From CAYFUR01 sp964346275 (GTDB lineage Bacteria > Sumerlaeota > Sumerlaeia > SLMS01): 8,458 nt of DNA. Positions 6,115-8,458 of this stretch are shown in pieces. Positions within the stretch are counted from its first letter, which is position 1, and each line of letters begins with the position of its first letter. The notes under the pieces were generated by a model. It searched no databases, had not been told where the DNA came from, and saw only the letters and a program-made list of their open reading frames with translations. The DNA lies in contig CAYFUR010000135.1 of the NCBI GenBank assembly GCA_964346275.1, positions 1-8,458 on the forward strand, written 5' to 3'. The translations under genes were made by a program, and so were the position numbers.

Positions 6115-8185
6115 GCCGCAGCCTCTCGATCACAGTATTCCCCAGTTCGTCCGTCGCCGAAACCGACAGGAAGCTCCCCCGGCGGGCGTCCTTGCCCTCA
6201 ACGGTGAATCTGAAGGTTTCCGTGGACTCGTCCAGCGCGTCGTCCATCGGCAGAACAACATGGAAGTTGCCCATATTCGCCCGCCAGGCCACCCCGGAGA
6301 TCAGACTGGCGCTATCCTCCGCGCGAACCGTCACAACCACTTCCTCTTCGGTGCGGCGGTCGGTGTTCACGACCTCCAACTCCGGCGCTGTGTTGTCCAC
6401 AAGGAAGAGGGCGCTCTCCGACGAGGCCGTCCGCGCCTTGTCGGGTGCATTGGTGGCGCCGTCACTGGCCTCCACGCGGAAACGGTACTCGCCATCCGGC
6501 ATGGCCTGCGTCTGGAGGGTGAATTTCGGAGCGGGATGCTCTTCCTCCACCAAGACCCAATCGCGATCGCCGAGCTGGCGGATAGACAAATCGAACAAAA
6601 GAATATCACCGTCCGGGTCCTCAGCCTTCCAGGTGGCTTCCATCTGCGCCGGCACGGTATTCGGCTGCGCCATCACACGTTCTTCCGGAAGCGAGGGCGC
6701 TCCGTTGGAGCCTCCCCCATTGCTCTTGCCGGCGGCGGAGACACTCACCTCCGAAACCGAAGGGGCTGAGTTCGGCCGGGTGAAGAACACGCGCACCACA
6801 TTCACGCTCGGCAGCTCATCACCCCCGGAATTCCCCACCTCCAGGTCGAGGCGATACTGGAAAAAGCGAGAGACAGCAGACCCCGGAACCGCCTGCCCGT
6901 CATCAAAGCGAATCGGTTCGGACCACTCCGACCAGGTATCGTCTGGCTCGCCCGTGTTGCCCGTCCGCGTCGAAAGCAGCACTTTGCCATCTCCCCGGTC
7001 GATATAACCCCGCAGGCGCCCCCAGGAAACGGTGCCCTTGGCGTCGAATACACGCGATTCATAGATGCCCGGCTCGTATGCCCCGGCATCCATTCTGTAA
7101 AGCGCGGCGACGGACCCCGTCCCCACAAGCAATTCCCCATTCCCGGCCGGAGCCAGCCGAGTCACGAAATCCTCTTGAGCCAGGCCAGCCCGATTCGACC
7201 GCCCCTCCGGTGTCACCTCGAACAGCCGGCCCGAACTCCCCGCGGATACGAGCACGGACCCATCCGGCATTGTATAGATGTCGTGGATCGGCGATTCCGG
7301 CGATGTCCACCATTCCTCGGCAAATCCGTCGGGATAGGCGCGGACGATGAAACTGGCGGGACGCGGCTTTCCGTTTCCCCCTCCCGGCTTGCCGCCGGGC
7401 GCGCGCTTGAGCAATTCCTCTCCCGGAGAACGCGTGCCATTTACGGCGCCAATCACCGACCCGTCGGGAAGAACGCCCACGCGCCGCACTTCCTCCTGGC
7501 CCGTATCCATCAGGATCGAGACATCCCCCTCCGGCGTCACACGGCCCATGAGTCCCGGCCCCTGGGACGCGAAGACCAGGTCCGGCGAGCCCGGAACGGC
7601 TTCCAGGTCGAGAATATTCAACGCCTGGGGAAGCTGGGCCAGCGTGCTCGTTGTGCCCTGGGAGTTGATGCGGACGATGCTCGCCTTCGTGCCCGTGGCC
7701 GCATAGACATCACCCCGGCTTTCCACCATATCCCAGACCAGTTTGGCACCGGTGGCCGAAAACTCTTCGGGCTTTTCCCCGTCCACCAGCGTATATATCT
7801 TTCCGCCGGGGCTGGCCGCAACCAGCAGGTTGTCTTTCACGGGAACCAGCGAGTAAAGCGCGCTTTCCTCGAATTCGTGGACAAGTTCGATGCCGCCATC
7901 GATTGTCTGGCGGAACAGCTTTCCTTCATGGCCGGTGGCGAGGTAATTCTCCTCCTGAAACCGGGCCAGATCCCACACGACCTCGGCTCCGTCCACCTCG
8001 CCGAGCCGCTCGCGCCGCAGCGGCGGCCGAAGAAACCCATCCCAGGTCAGCGTACTGGTCGTCAGATCCCCCTGGGAAAACTCATCGGGGGAATCATCCA
8101 TATAGACTTCGGTGTGGGCAGCCGGCGCCAGGGAAGCCATCAGCGCGAAAGCCACTGCAAGACAGCTCGTCCATCCTTGACTCAT
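6107..8185 (-). CDS. Secreted seven-bladed beta-propeller protein with C-terminal Ig-like domains
   Basis: A 692-residue exported protein of unknown specific function. Residues 1-24 form a signal peptide (hydrophobic core CLAVAFALMASLAP, likely cleavage after AHT or nearby), though the n-region has no Lys or Arg. I count seven similar repeats beginning near residues 69, 109, 149, 190, 232, 299 and 340, each of the type hydrophobic strand, GNxLVATG, GxLYR (for example DNLLVAASPGGKIYTL and GELLVGTGSVAALYRM). A Gly/Pro-rich insert lies at about 262-276. Residues 370-470 form a beta-rich domain with WSEWSEPI, then a Gly/Ser linker (486-496). Two Ig- or Fn3-like beta-sandwich units follow, at about 505-598 (DPDGDILLFDLSI, MPDGEYRFRVEASDG) and 600-692 (VSATDELGNTV). 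No catalytic site is visible. The start overlaps the upstream stop as ATGA, and GAAGGG stands 11 bases before it. A role in binding at the envelope or outside the cell is inference. Confidence 0.85.
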   Translation of the reverse strand: MSQGWTSCLAVAFALMASLAPAAHTEVYMDDSPDEFSQGDLTTSTLTWDGFLRPPLRRERLGEVDGAEVVWDLARFQEENYLATGHEGKLFRQTIDGGIELVHEFEESALYSLVPVKDNLLVAASPGGKIYTLVDGEKPEEFSATGAKLVWDMVESRGDVYAATGTKASIVRINSQGTTSTLAQLPQALNILDLEAVPGSPDLVFASQGPGLMGRVTPEGDVSILMDTGQEEVRRVGVLPDGSVIGAVNGTRSPGEELLKRAPGGKPGGGNGKPRPASFIVRAYPDGFAEEWWTSPESPIHDIYTMPDGSVLVSAGSSGRLFEVTPEGRSNRAGLAQEDFVTRLAPAGNGELLVGTGSVAALYRMDAGAYEPGIYESRVFDAKGTVSWGRLRGYIDRGDGKVLLSTRTGNTGEPDDTWSEWSEPIRFDDGQAVPGSAVSRFFQYRLDLEVGNSGGDELPSVNVVRVFFTRPNSAPSVSEVSVSAAGKSNGGGSNGAPSLPEERVMAQPNTVPAQMEATWKAEDPDGDILLFDLSIRQLGDRDWVLVEEEHPAPKFTLQTQAMPDGEYRFRVEASDGATNAPDKARTASSESALFLVDNTAPELEVVNTDRRTEEEVVVTVRAEDSASLISGVAWRANMGNFHVVLPMDDALDESTETFRFTVEGKDARRGSFLSVSATDELGNTVIERLRLD
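6122..6127 (-). promoter_or_regulatory. Ribosome binding site deciding the TTG start of the DUF512 gene
   Basis: GAGAGG on the minus strand lies 7 bases before the TTG at 6114, inside the last codons of the propeller gene. It is the best Shine-Dalgarno match near any possible start of this gene and supports coupled translation across the 8-base overlap. Confidence 0.6.
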
Positions 8186-8458
8186 CGATAGAACATCCCT
8201 TCGGGAAAGATAGGTTGGGGGCGGGTCGCCCTTCGGTCCTTCACCACCTCGATGGGAACGCGTTTACTGCCGACGACCATGGAATCAAAATGATGCGCCC
8301 GCTCGGAAACGAGGCGGCTCGGGGTTTTGCCCAGTTGCCGGTCCGACCGCGCCGTGGATTGCGTGGTCGCCGCCACCGAGGAAGGCAGGTTGTCCATCTT
8401 CATGCCACTGACCACCGTTTGCTCTGATGGATCGAGCAGCAGAACATAAAGGCTGTTG
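8182..8458 (-). CDS. C-terminal end of an unidentified protein (partial, 5' end outside window)
   Basis: An open frame runs from the right edge to a TGA at 8184-8182 and encodes the last 91 residues of a larger protein. I do not recognise it. It starts with a strand-like hydrophobic stretch (SLYVLLLDPSEQTVVSG). A Ser/Thr/Arg-rich polar part follows, and the end is basic and Pro-rich (DRRATRPQPIFPEGMFYR). No membrane segment or metal motif is seen in this portion. The evidence that it is a real gene is that the frame stays open to the edge and its stop overlaps the propeller start by four bases (ATGA), the usual form of coupling in an operon. The operon promoter must lie beyond the window. Confidence 0.65.
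   Translation of the reverse strand, partial: NSLYVLLLDPSEQTVVSGMKMDNLPSSVAATTQSTARSDRQLGKTPSRLVSERAHHFDSMVVGSKRVPIEVVKDRRATRPQPIFPEGMFYR

Noticed and set aside
7175..8191. A 338-codon plus-strand open frame opposite the propeller gene
   Set aside because: It is Arg/Pro-rich, has no family resemblance, and lies fully antisense to a coherent secreted protein with seven repeats.
8186..8209. A Tat-like SRRDVL sequence in frame just upstream of the propeller start
   Set aside because: No ATG, GTG or TTG precedes it in frame, so it would not be translated as part of the protein.
1..8458. CRISPR arrays, tRNA or rRNA genes, insertion sequences, attachment sites
   Set aside because: I saw no regularly spaced direct repeats, terminal inverted repeats, transposase or integrase motifs, or tRNA-like cloverleaf sequences by eye.

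Overview
The window is GC-rich (high fifties percent by eye), densely packed bacterial chromosome with no sign of phage, insertion sequences, CRISPR or RNA genes. Start codons are mixed (ATG, GTG, TTG), and several neighbouring genes overlap by 1 to 8 bases. The gene set (ECF-type sigma/anti-sigma pair, Stp-type PP2C phosphatase, ClpX, a PDZ plus radical-SAM DUF512 protein, and a secreted propeller protein with Ig-like repeats) fits a free-living, probably uncultured bacterium of a candidate or deep-branching phylum. I cannot place the phylum from the sequence; DUF512 proteins are best known from Cyanobacteria and Clostridia but occur more widely.

Layout. Positions 1-1071 (minus) hold a sigma factor followed by its membrane anti-sigma factor, coupled through a TGATG overlap; the anti-sigma gene runs off the left edge. 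A 272-base divergent intergenic region follows. Positions 1344-3185 (plus) hold a PP2C-type Ser/Thr phosphatase and, 24 bases later, an all-helical protein of unknown function. Positions 3198-8458 (minus) hold four genes. In transcription order these are the 3' end of an unidentified gene, a secreted seven-bladed propeller protein, the DUF512 protein, and, after a 163-base gap, clpX. The first three overlap (ATGA, then TTGACTAA) and are very likely one operon.

How the parts relate. The left half is regulatory: transcription control by a sigma/anti-sigma switch, and reversal of protein phosphorylation by the phosphatase, whose kinase is not in the window. The right half mixes an envelope or secreted protein with a predicted iron-sulfur protein and the ClpX unfoldase; clpP is not here. 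clpX converges on the helical-protein gene with only 12 bases between stop codons, and the likely clpX terminator lies inside the coding sequence of that convergent gene.

I see no clear new defence or mobile system. The points most worth following are the terminator embedded in coding sequence, the anti-sigma factor that has lost its zinc ligands, an insertion in the ClpX zinc-binding domain, and the uncharacterised helical partner of the phosphatase.
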